A stretch of 64,000 nucleotides of DNA from Flavobacterium sp. (GTDB taxonomy: Bacteria > Bacteroidota > Bacteroidia > Flavobacteriales > Flavobacteriaceae). Both the position numbers and the translations under genes were made by a program. Under the pieces are notes generated by a model. It saw only the letters and a list, made by a program, of their open reading frames with translations, was not told the DNA's origin and made no database searches. The stretch spans positions 290,497 through 354,496 of the forward strand of contig NZ_JAHEBT010000055.1 in assembly GCF_024642105.1 (NCBI RefSeq). Direction: 5' to 3'. Positions 41,829 through 50,482 of the stretch are shown here, in pieces. Position 1 is the first letter of the stretch; each line of letters opens with the position of its first letter.

Positions 41829-42842
41829 ATGAACAAATTTAAGTATTATTTTATTGTATTAGTTACAACCCTTTCTTTATTTTCATGTTCAAAAAATGAT
41901 CCTGTTGCTACAGTGCCACTTAGAGAATACTCGGTTCAATATACTGCTGATTTAGCTACAATTGAAGAATACCTAAAAACAACTTATATTACTGTTACTA
42001 ATCATGCAGGATTTACAGACGATCAAGATGTTACTTTTACTAAAATTCCTTCAGGTGGTACACAGTCTTCAGTATGGTCGTATTTAAATAGCGCGTCTTT
42101 CCCGAAATTATTGACTAGAAATGTTAATTTACACGGAATAACATATAAAGTATACTATTTGGTTCTTAGAGAAGGTACAGGTGAAAAACCAACCAATGTA
42201 GATGGGGTTTTAGCATCGTATCGTGGAGATTATTTGACTCAGGTTGCTGCTACAACGACAACAGCAGCGTCTTTGACCGCAACACAATTTGAAGAATCTA
42301 AATATCCACAAAGTTTTTTTAGCCTGACCAACACAATTGTAGGTTGGTCAGAAATTTTCCCGCAATTTAAAAAAGGTACTTACACTACTAATGTTGATGG
42401 AACAGTGTCATACACTGGATTTGGTGCAGGGGTGATGTTCTTGCCTTCTGGATTAGCGTATTATGCTTCTGGAAGCGGTAGTATTCCTTCATATACTCCT
42501 TTAGTATTTAGTTTTAAATTGTATGAAATTCAGCGTTTAGATCAAGATGCAGATGGTATTCCGTCGTATTTAGAAGATTTGAATGCAGATGGTTATGTGT
42601 ATGACTTTAGAAATACAATTAGTTATCCAACTACACCGACGACTAATGTTGATGATACTGATGGAGATGGTGTTCCTAATTTTTATGATGTAGACGATGA
42701 TGGAGATAATTACACCACTAAACTTGAAATTAAAAATACTACTACTGGATTAGCTTACCCTTTTGTAAGTATTCCTGATTGCAGTGGAAATACAACTACT
42801 ACAACTAGAGTTAAAAAGTATTTAGATAAAAACTGTCATTAA
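41829..42842 (+). CDS. Lipoprotein with FKBP-like domain and calcium-binding repeats
   Basis: 337 residues from the ATG at 41829, giving a lipoprotein signal with Cys20 in LSLFSC; the ATG ten codons earlier would disrupt it. The middle (about 105-240) resembles an FKBP-type peptidyl-prolyl isomerase: YKVYYLVLREGTGEKPTNVD, VLASYRGDY, FPQFKKGTY and YTPLVFSFKLYEI. The C-terminal part has acidic repeats DQDADGIPSYLEDLNADGY and DDTDGDGVPNFYDVDDDGDN like thrombospondin type 3/EF-hand loops that bind calcium. Probably surface or periplasmic; a chaperone role is inferred only. Confidence 0.78.
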   Translation: MNKFKYYFIVLVTTLSLFSCSKNDPVATVPLREYSVQYTADLATIEEYLKTTYITVTNHAGFTDDQDVTFTKIPSGGTQSSVWSYLNSASFPKLLTRNVNLHGITYKVYYLVLREGTGEKPTNVDGVLASYRGDYLTQVAATTTTAASLTATQFEESKYPQSFFSLTNTIVGWSEIFPQFKKGTYTTNVDGTVSYTGFGAGVMFLPSGLAYYASGSGSIPSYTPLVFSFKLYEIQRLDQDADGIPSYLEDLNADGYVYDFRNTISYPTTPTTNVDDTDGDGVPNFYDVDDDGDNYTTKLEIKNTTTGLAYPFVSIPDCSGNTTTTTRVKKYLDKNCH

Positions 42843-42860
42843 TAAAAAGACATAAAATAA

Positions 42861-42895
42861 AAAATCCCGATTTCATTGAAATCGGGATTTTTTTT
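42861..42895. terminator. Bidirectional terminator
   Basis: Perfect 13-bp stem AAATCCCGATTTC (42862-42874) with GAAATCGGGATTT (42878-42890), 3-nt loop, T run after and A-rich before. Serves both the lipoprotein and the transketolase genes. Confidence 0.93.
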
Positions 42896-42912
42896 ATGGT
42901 AAATAAAAAGTA

Positions 42913-43866
42913 TTATTTTCTTTTAATTACTCTTTCTGCAGCGGCAACAATTGCTTGATTGTTTAGCTTGTATTTTTCCATTAATTGCTCAGGTGTTCCT
43001 GATTCTCCAAAACTATCATTCACAGCCACAAATTCTTGTGGAGCAGGGTGGTGTAAGGCTAAAACTCTAGAAACACTTTCTCCTAAACCTCCTAAGATAT
43101 TATGTTCTTCAGCAGTAACAATACATTTTGTTTTTGCCAATGATTTCAAAATTGCTTCTTCGTCCAATGGTTTGATCGTGTGGATGTTGATTACTTCGGC
43201 AGAAATACCTTTAGCTTCTAAAGCCTCAGCAGCAATTAAAGCTTCCCAAACTAAGTGACCTGTTGCTACAATAGTAACATCAGTTCCTTCATTTAAAAGA
43301 ATGGCTTTACCAATTACGAAAGGTTCGTCAGCTGGCATAAAGTTAGGCACTACTGGACGTCCAAAACGCAAGTAAGCTGGTCCGTGGTGATCAGCAAGAG
43401 CGATTGTAGCTGCTTTCGTTTGGTTGTAATCACAAGTATTGATTACTGTCATTCCAGGCAACATTTTCATTAAACCAATATCTTCTAAAATTTGGTGAGT
43501 CGCTCCATCTTCTCCAAGAGTCAATCCCGCGTGTGAAGCACAAATTTTCACATTTTTATCAGAATAGGCTACTGATTGACGAATTTGATCGTAAACTCTT
43601 CCAGTAGAGAAATTAGCAAAAGTCCCTGTAAAAGGAATTTTACCTCCAATAGTTAATCCCGCTGCAATTCCAATCATGTTTGCTTCAGCAATTCCAATTT
43701 GGAAAAAACGTTCTGGGTGATTCTTTTTGAAATCATCAAATTTTAATGAACCAATTAAGTCGGCACAAAGCGCTACTACATTTTCATTTTTTTGACCTAA
43801 CTCAGTCATTCCCGCTCCAAAACCTGAACGGGTATCTTTACTTCCTGTATTTGTATATTTTTTCAT
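42913..43866 (-). CDS. Transketolase, C-terminal subunit (split transketolase)
   Basis: 317 residues corresponding to the Pyr and C-terminal domains. MIGIAAGLTIGGKIPFTGTF and SYDQIRQSVAYSD-like sequence, KICASHAGLTLGEDGATHQI, then HTIKPLDEEAILKSLAKTKC in the C-domain. Pairs with the ThDP-binding N-terminal subunit encoded 104 nt upstream to form an active transketolase. Split forms occur in many Bacteroidota and Firmicutes. The 104-nt gap includes a short hairpin (43869-43900). Confidence 0.93.
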   Translation of the reverse strand: MKKYTNTGSKDTRSGFGAGMTELGQKNENVVALCADLIGSLKFDDFKKNHPERFFQIGIAEANMIGIAAGLTIGGKIPFTGTFANFSTGRVYDQIRQSVAYSDKNVKICASHAGLTLGEDGATHQILEDIGLMKMLPGMTVINTCDYNQTKAATIALADHHGPAYLRFGRPVVPNFMPADEPFVIGKAILLNEGTDVTIVATGHLVWEALIAAEALEAKGISAEVINIHTIKPLDEEAILKSLAKTKCIVTAEEHNILGGLGESVSRVLALHHPAPQEFVAVNDSFGESGTPEQLMEKYKLNNQAIVAAAERVIKRK

Positions 43867-43900
43867 TTTTCTCCCCTAACCCCTTTTTGGGGGAATTCCT
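43867..43900. repeat. CCCCTAACCCC/GGGGG hairpin in the transketolase gap
   Basis: CCCCT then AACCCCTTTTTGGGGG, a short palindromic repeat resembling common intergenic repeats in related genomes. It lies between the two transketolase subunits and could reduce or tune expression of the downstream gene. Confidence 0.55.
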
Positions 43901-43970
43901 ATTAGGGTGAATAGGTTTTTAAATAGTCTTAATTTAATATTTTCTTTTTGGTGTAAGTACTAAAAGAAAA

Positions 43971-44825
43971 TTAATAATCTGAGTTGCCTCCGGTATTGTA
44001 ATTTTGTGCCAAAGCATTCTCTAGTTGCGCATCATTTGGAGCTTTACCATGCCAAGCATGACTGTACATCATGTAATCTACTCCATTCCCCATTTCGGTA
44101 TGCAATAATACACAAACTGGTTTTCCTTTTCCTGTTCTTGATTTGGCTTCGTTCATTCCAGCTATAATGGCTTCGATATTGTTTCCTTCTGTGATTTCAA
44201 GGACATCCCAATCAAAAGCTTCAAATTTAGCTTTGATGCTTCCCATACACAATACTTCGTCAGTAGTACCGTCAATTTGTTTTCCGTTAAGGTCAACCGT
44301 TGCAATAAGGTTGTCTACTTTTTTTGCAGAAGCATACATGATCGCTTCCCAGTTTTGACCTTCTTGTAATTCTCCATCACCGTGTAAAGTATACACTAGG
44401 TGTTTGTCATTGTTTAATTTTTTGGCTTGAGCCGCACCAATTCCTACAGATAATCCTTGTCCAAGAGAACCAGATGCCATACGTACTCCAGGTAATCCGT
44501 CGTGTGTGGTTGGGTGACCTTGTAATCGTGTGTTGATTAAACGAAAAGTTGCTAATTCAGCTACTGGAAAATAACCACTTCGAGCTAAAACGCTATAAAA
44601 AACAGGAGAGATGTGTCCGTTAGAAAGGAAGAAAAGATCTTCTCCAATTCCGTCCATATCAAAGCCTTCTTTGCGCTCCATTATGTTTTGGTATAAGGCT
44701 ACTAAAAATTCAGTACAGCCTAAAGATCCTCCAGGGTGACCTGAATTGACTGCGTGTACCATTCGAAGAATATCTCTTCTAACTTGGATAGTTAAATCGT
44801 TTAATTGTTGTGTGTTAGGCTTCAT
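43971..44825 (-). CDS. Transketolase, N-terminal subunit (split transketolase)
   Basis: 284 residues of the ThDP-binding domain. MVHAVNSGHPGGSLGCTEFL, the ThDP/metal motif HGDGELQEGQNWEAIMYASA with VDLNGKQIDG, and the pyrophosphate-binding GVRMASGSLGQGLSVGIGAA. Transfers two-carbon units in the pentose phosphate pathway together with the C-terminal subunit. Promoter directly upstream at 44851-44882. Confidence 0.94.
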   Translation of the reverse strand: MKPNTQQLNDLTIQVRRDILRMVHAVNSGHPGGSLGCTEFLVALYQNIMERKEGFDMDGIGEDLFFLSNGHISPVFYSVLARSGYFPVAELATFRLINTRLQGHPTTHDGLPGVRMASGSLGQGLSVGIGAAQAKKLNNDKHLVYTLHGDGELQEGQNWEAIMYASAKKVDNLIATVDLNGKQIDGTTDEVLCMGSIKAKFEAFDWDVLEITEGNNIEAIIAGMNEAKSRTGKGKPVCVLLHTEMGNGVDYMMYSHAWHGKAPNDAQLENALAQNYNTGGNSDY

Positions 44826-44850
44826 TTGATGTGTAAAAGTTAAACTGTTG

Positions 44851-44882
44851 CAAATGTAATTTTTATTTAGGGTTACTACAAA
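44851..44882 (-). promoter_or_regulatory. Promoter of the split transketolase operon
   Basis: On the minus strand TTTG (44882-44879), 20-nt spacer, TACATTTG (44858-44851), 25 nt before the start codon. Confidence 0.7.
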
Positions 44883-44954
44883 CGTTTTTTTGAATATTTA
44901 CCTTTGTTTTATTAAGAAAAGGTGAGAATTATCAACAAAAAACTAAATTCAGTA

Positions 44955-44986
44955 AAAAAACAAAAAGCCTTCCGATAAGGAAGGCT
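44955..44986 (-). terminator. Intrinsic terminator after the rhodanese operon
   Basis: AGCCTTCC (44966-44973) pairs with GGAAGGCT (44979-44986), followed on the minus strand by a T-rich run. Confidence 0.88.
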
Positions 44987-45009
44987 AATGACAATGAGTT
45001 TAAGATGAG

Positions 45010-45324
45010 TTATAATTTATTTTGTAAGCTTGACCAGCCTCCACCATTATATACATTCTTGTATCCGTGTGATTGTAAAATACTTTTTGCTGAAGCGCTT
45101 CGCATACCTGAGGCACAACAAGTAATGATTGTTTTGTCTTTATCTTTTAGTTGTTCTAAATGATTATTTAAAACATTTACTGGAATATTAATAGCTCCTT
45201 TGATGTGTCCGCCAGAAAACTCCGCTTTTGAACGTACATCCAATAGTATAGCCCCTTGTTGTGCTAATTCAGAGTAATTAACACTTGGTCCAAAACCAAA
45301 AATCTTTTTTAAAGTAGTTATCAT
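45010..45324 (-). CDS. Rhodanese-like sulfurtransferase, second of two
   Basis: 104 residues from the ATG at 45324 (MITTLKKIFGFGPSVNY); the upstream start adds 13 basic residues overlapping the preceding gene. Single rhodanese domain with LLDVRSKAEFSGGHIKGAIN and the active loop CCASGMRS, Cys70 being the persulfide-forming residue. Cytosolic. Last of three cotranscribed genes: HMA protein, rhodanese, rhodanese, spaced 9 and 5 nt. Confidence 0.9.
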   Translation of the reverse strand: MITTLKKIFGFGPSVNYSELAQQGAILLDVRSKAEFSGGHIKGAINIPVNVLNNHLEQLKDKDKTIITCCASGMRSASAKSILQSHGYKNVYNGGGWSSLQNKL

Positions 45325-45329
45325 GAAAT

Positions 45330-45608
45330 TTATTTTGATTGATAGTAATTTACGTCTAGCCAAGAGCCTCCATTATAACAATCTACTCCATGTTGTGAAA
45401 GGAAATGTTGTGCTTGTCCACTTCTGTTTCCTGAAGCGCAGCAAAGGATTAGCGGCATGGTTAAATTTTTTAATTCTTCCATTCTGTCTGAAATTGTTTG
45501 TAACGGTATGTTAATAGAACCGGCCACGTGACCGCCCATAAATTCTTCGTGCGATCGAACATCTACAATGGTGCATTTATGGTCTTTGATGATATTTTCT
45601 AATGTCAT
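45330..45608 (-). CDS. Rhodanese-like sulfurtransferase, first of two
   Basis: 92 residues, a minimal rhodanese domain: TIVDVRSHEEFMGGHVAGSI and active loop CCASGNRS with Cys57. Paralogous to the next gene, probably a tandem duplication. Such small rhodaneses carry sulfane sulfur in polysulfide or persulfide handling. Lies between the HMA protein and the second rhodanese. Confidence 0.9.
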   Translation of the reverse strand: MTLENIIKDHKCTIVDVRSHEEFMGGHVAGSINIPLQTISDRMEELKNLTMPLILCCASGNRSGQAQHFLSQHGVDCYNGGSWLDVNYYQSK

Positions 45609-45617
45609 ATTGTAAGG

Positions 45618-45890
45618 TTATAGATTGTTAATTTTTCCTATCATACAACTAGAATAACTTTTTAGTTTTAATAGTAGCCCATTTTTTTCAGTAGCTTCTG
45701 GATAACCAAGCTGGTGTAATTTGTCTATTATCCTACTTCTAACTTCGTCTTTGTAAGTTACTGTTACCGAATCGTTGTCGTTATCTACTTTTACTTCGTT
45801 AACTCCGTCTAATTCTAAAAGCTCTTTTTTTATAGTGGTAGCACAGCCGCCACATTTAAGATTTGCGATTTTAATTTCTTCTGTTTTCAT
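45618..45890 (-). CDS. Heavy-metal-associated (HMA) domain protein
   Basis: 90 residues. A CopZ-like ferredoxin fold with the metal-binding motif LKCGGC, Cys13 and Cys16, followed by VNEVKVDNDNDSVTVTYKDE. The C-terminal 25 residues after the fold include one further Cys in SSCMIG. Cotranscription with two rhodaneses suggests a link between thiol/metal chemistry and sulfane sulfur, or copper-sulfur homeostasis. First gene of the operon; a -7 box and a palindrome lie upstream. Confidence 0.88.
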   Translation of the reverse strand: MKTEEIKIANLKCGGCATTIKKELLELDGVNEVKVDNDNDSVTVTYKDEVRSRIIDKLHQLGYPEATEKNGLLLKLKSYSSCMIGKINNL

Positions 45891-45947
45891 GAGGATTGAA
45901 TTTAATTGTTTTCCAAAGACCCAAAAGTAATTTTGGATTTTGTTTTA

Positions 45948-45955
45948 CAAATTTA
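45948..45955 (-). promoter_or_regulatory. -7 box TAAATTTG for the HMA-rhodanese operon
   Basis: Exact TAnnTTTG match on the minus strand, without a -33 TTTG; a palindrome takes that place. The leader is about 50-60 nt and has a CCAAAA/TTTTGG inverted repeat at 45921-45936. Confidence 0.6.
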
Positions 45956-45977
45956 AACCAATCCAAAGCCGGCTACA

Positions 45978-45991
45978 GTAACTTTTGTTAC
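45978..45991. promoter_or_regulatory. Palindrome GTAAC-N4-GTTAC, Crp/Fnr-like operator candidate
   Basis: GTAACTTTTGTTAC is a perfect 5-bp inverted repeat with a 4-nt centre, the form of Crp/Fnr-superfamily sites. Its centre is about 40-45 nt upstream of the predicted transcript start, the usual place for an activator replacing the -33 contact. Confidence 0.55.
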
Positions 45992-46066
45992 ATAAGACTT
46001 TTTTATACGACAAAAGGTAAAATTTTGTTTAAATCTTACCTTTTTATGCAGTATAATCAATACGAA

Positions 46067-46756
46067 TTATTTTGTCAAAACTTGCTGGATTGCCTTTTCT
46101 AACAAAGGTTCCATAGTTTGGTATCCTTTTAAGTTAGGATGTACACCGTCATTAGAAAATTCTTTTGGTAAGCCATTTTTGCTATCAGCCATAGCAGTAT
46201 GGTAATCAACATAAGGAATATGATGTTGTTTTGCATACGAATGGATTAATTGATTCAAATGAATGATAGTTTCGGCTGCTTTGTCGTTGGGTCTCCAATA
46301 AAAATCATTGGCTGGTAAAACAGCACATAAAATTACTTTTATTGCATTGGCTTTTGCCAATTCGACCATAGATTTAATATTGCCAAGAATCTTCTCGGGA
46401 GTCGTAGGGCCTGTGTTTCCAGCAACGTCATTTACTCCAGCAAGGATAACGACTACATCTGGGTGTAAATTAATTACATCAGGTCTAAAACGGATGAGCA
46501 TTTGAGAGGTGGTTTGTCCGCTGATTCCTCGATCTATGTATGGCTTGTCTTTGAAAAACTCGGGGTGGATTTGCAACCAAAATTCAGTAATAGAATCACC
46601 CATCAAAATAATTCTTTTTTCGCTTGATTTTTTAGGGGTAAGTAGAGTGTTTTCGTTTTCGTATTTAGCCAAATTAGCCCAGTCTTGAGCCGTAGATTTT
46701 TCAGACATACAAATAAAAATTAGGAGAAATAAATATTTAAAAACACACTTTTTCAT
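46067..46756 (-). CDS. Secreted SGNH/GDSL hydrolase
   Basis: 229 residues. Signal peptide about 1-23. Block I GDSITEFW (catalytic Ser55), then Gly in RGISGQTT, block III AGVNDV and block V DGVHPN with the catalytic Asp and His. Typical for acetyl-esterases or lysophospholipases acting on carbohydrate or lipid esters. It follows cysM by 24 nt on the same strand and is likely in its transcript, though with no functional link to cysteine synthesis. Confidence 0.9.
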   Translation of the reverse strand: MKKCVFKYLFLLIFICMSEKSTAQDWANLAKYENENTLLTPKKSSEKRIILMGDSITEFWLQIHPEFFKDKPYIDRGISGQTTSQMLIRFRPDVINLHPDVVVILAGVNDVAGNTGPTTPEKILGNIKSMVELAKANAIKVILCAVLPANDFYWRPNDKAAETIIHLNQLIHSYAKQHHIPYVDYHTAMADSKNGLPKEFSNDGVHPNLKGYQTMEPLLEKAIQQVLTK

Positions 46757-46780
46757 TTCGAAATATTTTGAAGTTGAAAG

Positions 46781-47668
46781 TTAATCAAATAAATCAGAAG
46801 ATAAATAACGATCACCACGATCGCAAATAATAGCAACTACAACTCCAGATTCTAATTGGTTGGCTATTTTTATAGCTGTAGCCACAGATCCTCCGCTGCT
46901 CATTCCTGCAAAAATTCCTTCTTCTTTGGCTAATCGTTTGGTCATTTCTCGAGCTTCTTGTTCGCTAACTTCCATCACAACATCTACTTTTGAAGCATCA
47001 AATATTTTGGGAAGGTATTCTTGAGGCCATTTTCTGATTCCTGGAATTTGAGAACCATCGCTTGGCTGAGCGCCAATAATTTGAATATTTTTATTTTGTT
47101 CTTTTAAGTAAGTCGAAGTACCAATGATAGTTCCCGTAGTTCCCATCGCCGAAACAAAATGAGTTACAGTCCCTTTAGTATCGTTCCAAATTTCTGGGCC
47201 TGTCGTTTTGTAATGCGCTTTCCAGTTGTCTTCATTGGCAAATTGATTTAGCATTACATAACCTCCTTCGGTCATTTTTTTATCGGCATAATCGCGTGAG
47301 CCTATAATTCCTGTACTCGCGGGGGTTTGTGTGACCTTGGCGCCATAGGCTAGCATGGTTTGTGTGCGTTCTTTGGTAGAATCTTCGGGTAAAACTAGTT
47401 CGATTTCAATATCAAATAACTGCGCAATCATGGCTAAGGCGATTCCGGTGTTACCACTCGTTGCTTCAATTAATTTGTCTCCTTTTTTAATATCACCACG
47501 TGCTATTGCAGAAGCAATCATATTGTAAGCCGCACGGTCTTTAACGCTTCCTCCGGGATTATTGCCTTCAAGTTTTAATAACAGTTTTACGTTAGGATTT
47601 TGAACTAAATTACGGCTAATTACTAAAGGCGTATTGCCAATTAATTCAATTAATTTTTTAGGTTCCAT
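46781..47668 (-). CDS. cysM: Cysteine synthase (O-acetylserine sulfhydrylase, CysM type)
   Basis: 295 residues, PLP fold II. Lys43 in GGSVKDRAAYNM binds PLP and TSGNTG (70-75) binds the substrate carboxylate; C-terminal CDRGDRYLSSDLF is present. The short C-terminus and GMSSGGSV motif fit CysM more than CysK. Replaces the acetate of O-acetylserine with sulfide or thiosulfate. Starts 1 nt after cysE, coupling both steps of cysteine synthesis. Confidence 0.93.
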   Translation of the reverse strand: MEPKKLIELIGNTPLVISRNLVQNPNVKLLLKLEGNNPGGSVKDRAAYNMIASAIARGDIKKGDKLIEATSGNTGIALAMIAQLFDIEIELVLPEDSTKERTQTMLAYGAKVTQTPASTGIIGSRDYADKKMTEGGYVMLNQFANEDNWKAHYKTTGPEIWNDTKGTVTHFVSAMGTTGTIIGTSTYLKEQNKNIQIIGAQPSDGSQIPGIRKWPQEYLPKIFDASKVDVVMEVSEQEAREMTKRLAKEEGIFAGMSSGGSVATAIKIANQLESGVVVAIICDRGDRYLSSDLFD

Positions 47669-47669
47669 G

Positions 47670-48461
47670 TTATTTTTTCTCTTTTACTTTGACTTCGGTA
47701 GTTGTGGTGTTGGTTACAATAGAATTGGCTGGAATGGATTTGGTTACCCAAGAGTTTCCGCCAACAATACTGCCTTTTCCAATGATAGTGGTGCCGCCTA
47801 AAATGGTTGCATTAGCATAAATGCACACCTCTTCTTCAACCGTAGGATGTCTTTTGGAGTTTTTCATCTCTTTGGTAATGCTGAGTGCTCCAAGAGTTAC
47901 TCCTTGATATATTTTTACGTTTTTCTCAATAACAGTAGTTTCGCCAATCACTATTCCTGTGGCATGATCTACAAAAAAGGGTGATGCAATAGTGGCTCCT
48001 GCATGAATATCGGTACCTGTGATGCGATGCGCGTATTCGCTCATCAAGCGAGAAAACAACAATAAATCCAAAAGGTATAATTCATGACTTAGGCGATAAA
48101 TTGCAATGGCATAAAAACCGGGATAAGCCAAATACACTTCTTCAATGCTGTTAGAAGCGGGGTCGTTTTCTAGAATATAGACTGCATCTTGATTTAGTTT
48201 TTCAAGAACAGAAGGTAATTGGGCTAGGTATTTGTCCCAAATCGAATCGCATAAGTCAGTTGATTTTTTACAGGCAATAGATGAAATTTCTTTGAATAGT
48301 AGTTCAAGTTCGTCAATACTATCGTCTAAAGTAGCATTTCCGTCAAACAAAGTGTAGAATAATTTTTCGGTAAAAACTTCTGTTTTTGTTTTGATGCTAT
48401 AATTCATTGAAAAATTACTTTTCAACGAATTGATATTTTGGATAATCTGATTTTTTGTCAC
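47670..48461 (-). CDS. cysE: Serine O-acetyltransferase
   Basis: 263 residues. An alpha-helical N-domain precedes a left-handed beta-helix with DIHAGATIASPFFVDHATGI and VIEKNVKIYQGVTLGALSI, both SAT signatures. Makes O-acetylserine from serine and acetyl-CoA. First gene of cysE-cysM-GDSL; divergent from the NRAMP gene. No clear strong promoter was found in the 174-nt gap, although a TACTTTTA -7-like box is present. Confidence 0.93.
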   Translation of the reverse strand: MTKNQIIQNINSLKSNFSMNYSIKTKTEVFTEKLFYTLFDGNATLDDSIDELELLFKEISSIACKKSTDLCDSIWDKYLAQLPSVLEKLNQDAVYILENDPASNSIEEVYLAYPGFYAIAIYRLSHELYLLDLLLFSRLMSEYAHRITGTDIHAGATIASPFFVDHATGIVIGETTVIEKNVKIYQGVTLGALSITKEMKNSKRHPTVEEEVCIYANATILGGTTIIGKGSIVGGNSWVTKSIPANSIVTNTTTTEVKVKEKK

Positions 48462-48635
48462 GATTATAAAATTGATTCGGTTAAATGAGCTGTAAAAGTA
48501 GGTGTTTTTTAGAAAAGCGCCGAATAATTTTCTGGCATTTATTTTCTAATTTGTGAATTAACTTTAGGTGTTGTAGACTTGTTATTAATTCTAGTTATAA
48601 ATGCGTAAATTAGCTAGTCAATTAATTTAATAGAA

Positions 48636-49904
48636 ATGAATACAAAAACTAAAGTGTTCAATAAACTGAATCGGTTTTGGAAACTACTCGGGCCGGGGTT
48701 AATTACAGGTGCAAGTGACGACGATCCCTCTGGAATAGCGACTTATTCTCAGGCGGGTGCTGCTTACGGATTATCTACCTTGTGGACTGGTCTTTTGGCT
48801 TTTCCTTTGATGGCAGCGATTCAACAAATGTGTGCTAAGATTGGCCTAGTTACTTCTTTAGGGTTAACAGGGGCGTTGAAAAAAAACTACCCAAGACCTG
48901 TTCTATATTTGATGTTGTTATTTAGTTTTCCTGCTATTGTAATGAATATTGGTGCTGATATTGCAGGAATGGGAGCGGTTGGTAATTTATTGTTTCCTTC
49001 GATTGACGCTACTTTTTTCAGTGTTTTTTTTACAGTACTGCTATTGATTTTGATTGTTTATCTGCCGTATTTGAAAATTGCAGCTATTTTGAAATACCTC
49101 TGTGTTGTGCTTTTGGTGTATTTAGTAGTTCCATTCTTATACGACCAAGATTGGGAGTTAATAGTGAAAAATACATTTGTTCCAAATTTAGAATTTAACA
49201 AAGAGTTTGTTGGAATACTAGTTGGAATACTAGGAACAACGATTTCACCCTATCTATTCTTTTGGCAGGCTACTATGGAAGTGGAAGAGATGAAGCATAA
49301 GGGAAATCATTTAGTAGTTGATAAAAAAATTATTAGCGACATGAAGCAGGATGTTGATTTTGGGATGACTTTTTCGGGATTAGTAATGTATTTTATTATT
49401 TTGACTACAGGAACGGTTTTGTATAATGGTGGGATTCATCAAATTGATACAGTTGAACAAGCTGCAATTGCTTTAAAACCACTGGCGGGAAATTTAGCTT
49501 ATTTACTTTTTGCTATTGGAGTTATTGGCACGGGATTATTGGCTATACCTGTTTTGAGTGGTTCGCTCTCGTATATTATTACTGAGACATTTGGTTGGGA
49601 ACAAGGGTTAGACAAGAAATTTCACGAAGCTAAGGCTTTCTATGCGGTAATTGCTATTTCGTTAGTTTTAGGCTTGTCTCTAAACTACATAGGAATTTCT
49701 CCAATTAAGGCTTTAATTTACACAGCAATTTTGTATGGGTTGACTGCGCCAGTACTGATTGCTATTATTCTGCATATTTGTAATAATAAAAAGGTAATGG
49801 GACAATTTACGAATAGTAAAAAGTCTAATATTCTTGGTTTCTCGGCATTGATCATAATGACGATTGCGGCGGTTGCTTTACTGTATTTGCAATTTGTTGT
49901 TTAA
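48636..49904 (+). CDS. NRAMP-superfamily transporter lacking the canonical metal-binding motifs
   Basis: 422 residues with about eleven membrane helices. TM1 reads DDDPSGIATY (28-37) where Mn/Fe NRAMPs have DPGN; TM6 reads TTISPYLFFWQ (201-211) where they have the MPH-type motif. The Met and His that discriminate transition metals are absent. From memory, Mg-selective NRMT members of the family also lack the DPGN/MPH residues, so a Mg2+ (or other hard-ion) transporter is plausible; Mn/Fe uptake is doubtful. Single plus-strand gene, divergent from cysE. Confidence 0.88.
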   Translation: MNTKTKVFNKLNRFWKLLGPGLITGASDDDPSGIATYSQAGAAYGLSTLWTGLLAFPLMAAIQQMCAKIGLVTSLGLTGALKKNYPRPVLYLMLLFSFPAIVMNIGADIAGMGAVGNLLFPSIDATFFSVFFTVLLLILIVYLPYLKIAAILKYLCVVLLVYLVVPFLYDQDWELIVKNTFVPNLEFNKEFVGILVGILGTTISPYLFFWQATMEVEEMKHKGNHLVVDKKIISDMKQDVDFGMTFSGLVMYFIILTTGTVLYNGGIHQIDTVEQAAIALKPLAGNLAYLLFAIGVIGTGLLAIPVLSGSLSYIITETFGWEQGLDKKFHEAKAFYAVIAISLVLGLSLNYIGISPIKALIYTAILYGLTAPVLIAIILHICNNKKVMGQFTNSKKSNILGFSALIIMTIAAVALLYLQFVV

Positions 49905-49910
49905 TTGGAA

Positions 49911-50192
49911 CTACAAAAAGTGTTTGTAATAGTATCCGCCAATCATAATAATGCCATTTAGGATAGCTAAAACGGTTAGTGATTTTTTATAATTTCGCTT
50001 CGAATCAACAAAGTGTAATCCTATAAAAAGCATAAAAATAAGACAAGAATAAATAGCAGGATACAGCTTAAAAGCAGCTTCAAAATTGCCTTGCAAAACG
50101 AGTATAAAAGCACGTTGAAAACCACAACCCAAACACTCTATTCCGAAGAGGGTTTTGCTGATGCATGGGAACATGTGTTTTTCTAAATTCAA
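49911..50192 (-). CDS. DUF2752 membrane protein
   Basis: 93 residues. The family pattern FPCISKTLFGIECLGCGFQR has three Cys, then two membrane helices (about 43-62 and 70-88). Function unknown; small membrane proteins of this family are widespread in Bacteroidota. Convergent with the NRAMP gene (6 nt between stops). Confidence 0.82.
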   Translation of the reverse strand: MNLEKHMFPCISKTLFGIECLGCGFQRAFILVLQGNFEAAFKLYPAIYSCLIFMLFIGLHFVDSKRNYKKSLTVLAILNGIIMIGGYYYKHFL

Positions 50193-50247
50193 AGCAGTTT
50201 TGTTTTTACAATTTTACGAAAAAATACCAAACCTTTTTAAGAATAAA

Positions 50248-50277
50248 TTTGATGCTATTTTAAATTGTTTACTTTTG
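50248..50277 (+). promoter_or_regulatory. Promoter for the small membrane protein and Smr gene
   Basis: TTTG (50248-50251), 18-nt spacer, TACTTTTG (50270-50277), 16 nt before the first start codon. Confidence 0.72.
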
Positions 50278-50293
50278 AAAAACCAAATTTAGA

Positions 50294-50482
50294 ATGATGA
50301 AAAAAATTATGATTCCGATGATGCTTGTCGCTTTTTTGATTGCTTTTTATGAACAACAAAAAGCGAATAGTAATGTCTATATCACGGTGGGAGCAATTGC
50401 AATTTTCATGTATGGAATGATGCGATTGAGTGCTAAAACGCCAAGTAAAAATCAAGATAAAAACGAAGATGATGTTCAGTAA
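50294..50482 (+). CDS. Small membrane protein of unknown function
   Basis: 62 residues. Two hydrophobic segments (about 4-20 and 28-45) and an acidic, lysine-rich tail. No family recognised. Its own promoter fits just upstream, and its end overlaps the probable start of the Smr gene by about 11 nt, so the frame is likely real and translationally coupled. The proposed minus-strand frame over the same region has no support. Confidence 0.65.
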   Translation: MMKKIMIPMMLVAFLIAFYEQQKANSNVYITVGAIAIFMYGMMRLSAKTPSKNQDKNEDDVQ

